This document shows positions 15,819 to 17,360 of a DNA stretch of 17,360 nucleotides, one piece after another. Under the pieces are notes generated by a model, which ran no database searches, was not told where the DNA came from, and was given only the letters and a program-made list of their open reading frames with translations. The position numbers and the translations under genes were made by a program. Every line of letters begins with the position of its first letter. Positions within the stretch are counted from its first letter, which is position 1. This DNA is from Pseudomonadota bacterium (GTDB taxonomy: Bacteria; Pseudomonadota; Alphaproteobacteria; Rhizobiales; Xanthobacteraceae), in contig JAEWFG010000194.1 of assembly GCA_023388935.1 (NCBI GenBank), positions 1 through 17,360 of the forward strand, given 5' to 3'.

Positions 15819-17033
15819 ATGTCGGCAAGCCAGGCATCCGATCCCATCGAAGAGGCGGCGCAGCATGAGTTGACGAAGCGGCGGGGCCACGATCGGCTCT
15901 CCAGGTTGCGGCTGCATCTCGCCAACATCTATCGACTCATGATCAAGGAGCTGCGCAGCTTCCGCTCCGACCCGATCATGATGCTGCTTGTTGCCTATTC
16001 ATTCACCGTCGCGATTTACGCCGCCGCCACCGGCGCGTCGACCGAAGCAACCAACCTTTCCATTGGCATCGTCGATGAAGACCGTTCCGATCTGTCGCGT
16101 GCCATTGCCGATGGCCTCACGCCGCCTACATTCAAGCAGGTGATACAACTGGCGCCGAGCGAAATCGACACGGCGATGAACGCGCAACGTGTTCTCTTCA
16201 TTATTGAAATTCCAACAAACTTTGAGTCGGATATTCTGTCGGGACGTGAGCCTACCGTTGAGATCGACGTCGATGCCACCGCGGCGGCTCAGGCCTTCAA
16301 CGGCATGACTTACATCCAGAACGTGATCGTCACCTATGTCACTGACTTCATTACACGACGGGAAGGAGTGACTGCTGCTCCAGCCAAAGCTGTGACGAAA
16401 GTCAAATTCAATCCAAATTTGAAGTCGAGCTGGTTCACCTCGGTAATGCAGATCATCAGCAACCTCACCATGATCACCGTGATGCTGACGGGCGCTGCGC
16501 TCATTCGCGAGCGCGAGCAGGGTACGGTAGAGCACCTGCTTGTGATGCCGGTGGTTCCGGCCGAGATCATGCTTGCGAAGATCCTGGCCAATGGCATCGT
16601 CATCGTGGTTTCCGCAGGCCTATCGCTGCTGTTTGTGGTGCAGTGGTGGCTCCAGGTCCCAATCACGGGATCGATTCTGCTGTTTCTGGGCGGCGCATGC
16701 TTCTATGTGTTCACGGTCGCGGCACTTGGTATCGCACTCGGCACTATAGCCTCGACGATGGCCCAGTTCGGGCTGCTGTCGATTCCGGTGCTGCTGGTCA
16801 TGATGCTGCTATCCGGTTCAACGACACCGCTGGAGAGCATGCCAGTCTGGCTGAAGTACCTTATGCTGATCATTAGCCCGACCCCGCATTTTGTGATTTT
16901 CGCGCAGGACGTGATTTACCGCGGCGCCGATGCCTCGATCGTGTGGCCGGAGCTCGTCGCGATGACGGTTATTGGGAGTGTGTTTTTTGGTGTCGCCTTG
17001 TACCGCTTCCGCCGCGTCATTTTCAGCGGCTAA
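15819..17033 (+). CDS. yhhJ: ABC-2 type permease (YhhJ-like)
   Basis: A 404-aa inner-membrane permease with an N-terminal cytoplasmic tail, a first helix (PIMMLLVAYSFTVAIYAAATG, about residues 48-70), a large periplasmic domain (about 70-205) and five or six C-terminal helices, among them MIISNLTMITVMLTGAALI-type and GLLSIPVLLVMMLLSGSTTP segments. It would pair with the permease half of the RbbA-type protein to form a heterodimeric channel, as in the E. coli yhiI-rbbA-yhhJ arrangement. The start at 15819 uses CAGGAG located inside the end of the preceding gene, giving tight coupling. Its stop overlaps the stop of the convergent gene at 17030 by 4 nt. No terminator hairpin was recognised after it. 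Confidence 0.92.
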   Translation: MSASQASDPIEEAAQHELTKRRGHDRLSRLRLHLANIYRLMIKELRSFRSDPIMMLLVAYSFTVAIYAAATGASTEATNLSIGIVDEDRSDLSRAIADGLTPPTFKQVIQLAPSEIDTAMNAQRVLFIIEIPTNFESDILSGREPTVEIDVDATAAAQAFNGMTYIQNVIVTYVTDFITRREGVTAAPAKAVTKVKFNPNLKSSWFTSVMQIISNLTMITVMLTGAALIREREQGTVEHLLVMPVVPAEIMLAKILANGIVIVVSAGLSLLFVVQWWLQVPITGSILLFLGGACFYVFTVAALGIALGTIASTMAQFGLLSIPVLLVMMLLSGSTTPLESMPVWLKYLMLIISPTPHFVIFAQDVIYRGADASIVWPELVAMTVIGSVFFGVALYRFRRVIFSG

Positions 17034-17311
17034 CAAGGCTCCCGACCACTTGGCGTCACGACACTTTGGAAACTCCGATCTTGGTTCGCCGCCGCGGTCG
17101 GCGCAAAGGGCATCTCCTCGCCTTCTTCTTTCGCCAGGAGCCGAAGCATCTCCACACCAAATTCTCCTTCCTGAGGTGACGTAATGTACTTTATCTCTGC
17201 ATACTGACTTTGAAGCGCTTCAGCAAGCGCAAGGGCCTCCCTGGCTGTCATCGCATCAGTTGCTGAGAGAGAACGTGTGTGCCTGCTTACGAAAACAATA
17301 GTGTACAGCAT
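17030..17311 (-). CDS. Hypothetical 93-aa protein
   Basis: I do not recognise this family. The protein begins MLYTIVFVSRHTRSLSATDA and continues through a helical segment (AREALALAEALQSQYAEIKYI) and an acidic stretch (GEFGVEMLRLLAKEEGEEM) to a disordered-looking tail. The pattern of a short hydrophobic strand, a helix and another strand suggests a small soluble alpha/beta fold. ATG 17311 is chosen because GGAAGGGG lies about 10 nt upstream; an in-frame ATG at 17350 would add 13 residues but has no visible ribosome site. It faces the exporter operon tail to tail. Its promoter lies outside the window. Confidence 0.65.
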   Translation of the reverse strand: MLYTIVFVSRHTRSLSATDAMTAREALALAEALQSQYAEIKYITSPQEGEFGVEMLRLLAKEEGEEMPFAPTAAANQDRSFQSVVTPSGREPC

Positions 17312-17360
17312 CTCATATACCCCTTCCGTGTGCAGGGTCTTGCAGTGCACCTTGAACGGG

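Overview
The window looks like an accessory region of an alphaproteobacterium of the Bradyrhizobium/Rhodopseudomonas type (Hyphomicrobiales). The reasons are high-GC coding style, the gene families present (phosphoketolase, MaoC-Pta remnant, DUF3141 PhaC-like protein, RbbA-type exporter) and FixK/FNR-type operators (TTGA-N6-TCAA). The genus is an inference from family knowledge, not from a search.

Layout. 1-127: the end of an insertion sequence made of five 23-24 bp direct repeats, probably IS21 family, lying inside the 3' part of a phosphoketolase gene (xfp, minus strand, 66-2108) that loses roughly its last 130 residues. 2246-4516: an intact GH65 glycoside phosphorylase/hydrolase on the minus strand, upstream of xfp and probably in its operon. 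4960-8772: a decaying stretch on the plus strand with an MFS transporter pseudogene (three frameshifts), a HAD hydrolase with a stop and scrambled frame near its 3' end, and a heavily frameshifted MaoC/phosphate acetyltransferase remnant. Inside this stretch sits an intact minus-strand gene for a 141-aa helical protein (7270-7695). 8810-11572: two minus-strand genes, a small membrane-anchored protein and a 758-aa DUF3141/PhaC-like alpha/beta hydrolase. 11840-17033: an intact plus-strand operon equivalent to E. coli yhiI-rbbA-yhhJ (periplasmic adaptor, double-ATPase/permease fusion, second permease). 17030-17311: a 93-aa hypothetical protein on the minus strand, convergent with the operon.

How it fits together. 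Three near-perfect or perfect FixK/FNR boxes lie at 4620-4633, 7751-7764 and 11718-11731. Each is placed so that a class II promoter (operator centred about 41.5 bp before the start of transcription, with a -10-like hexamer at the right distance) would drive GH65-xfp, the 141-aa gene and the DUF3141 gene, and on the other side the exporter operon. The intact minus-strand genes and the exporter therefore look like one low-oxygen regulon. The acetyl-phosphate branch that would join phosphoketolase to acetyl-CoA (xfp and pta) is broken in this copy: xfp by the IS, pta by many indels. No acetate kinase gene is visible.
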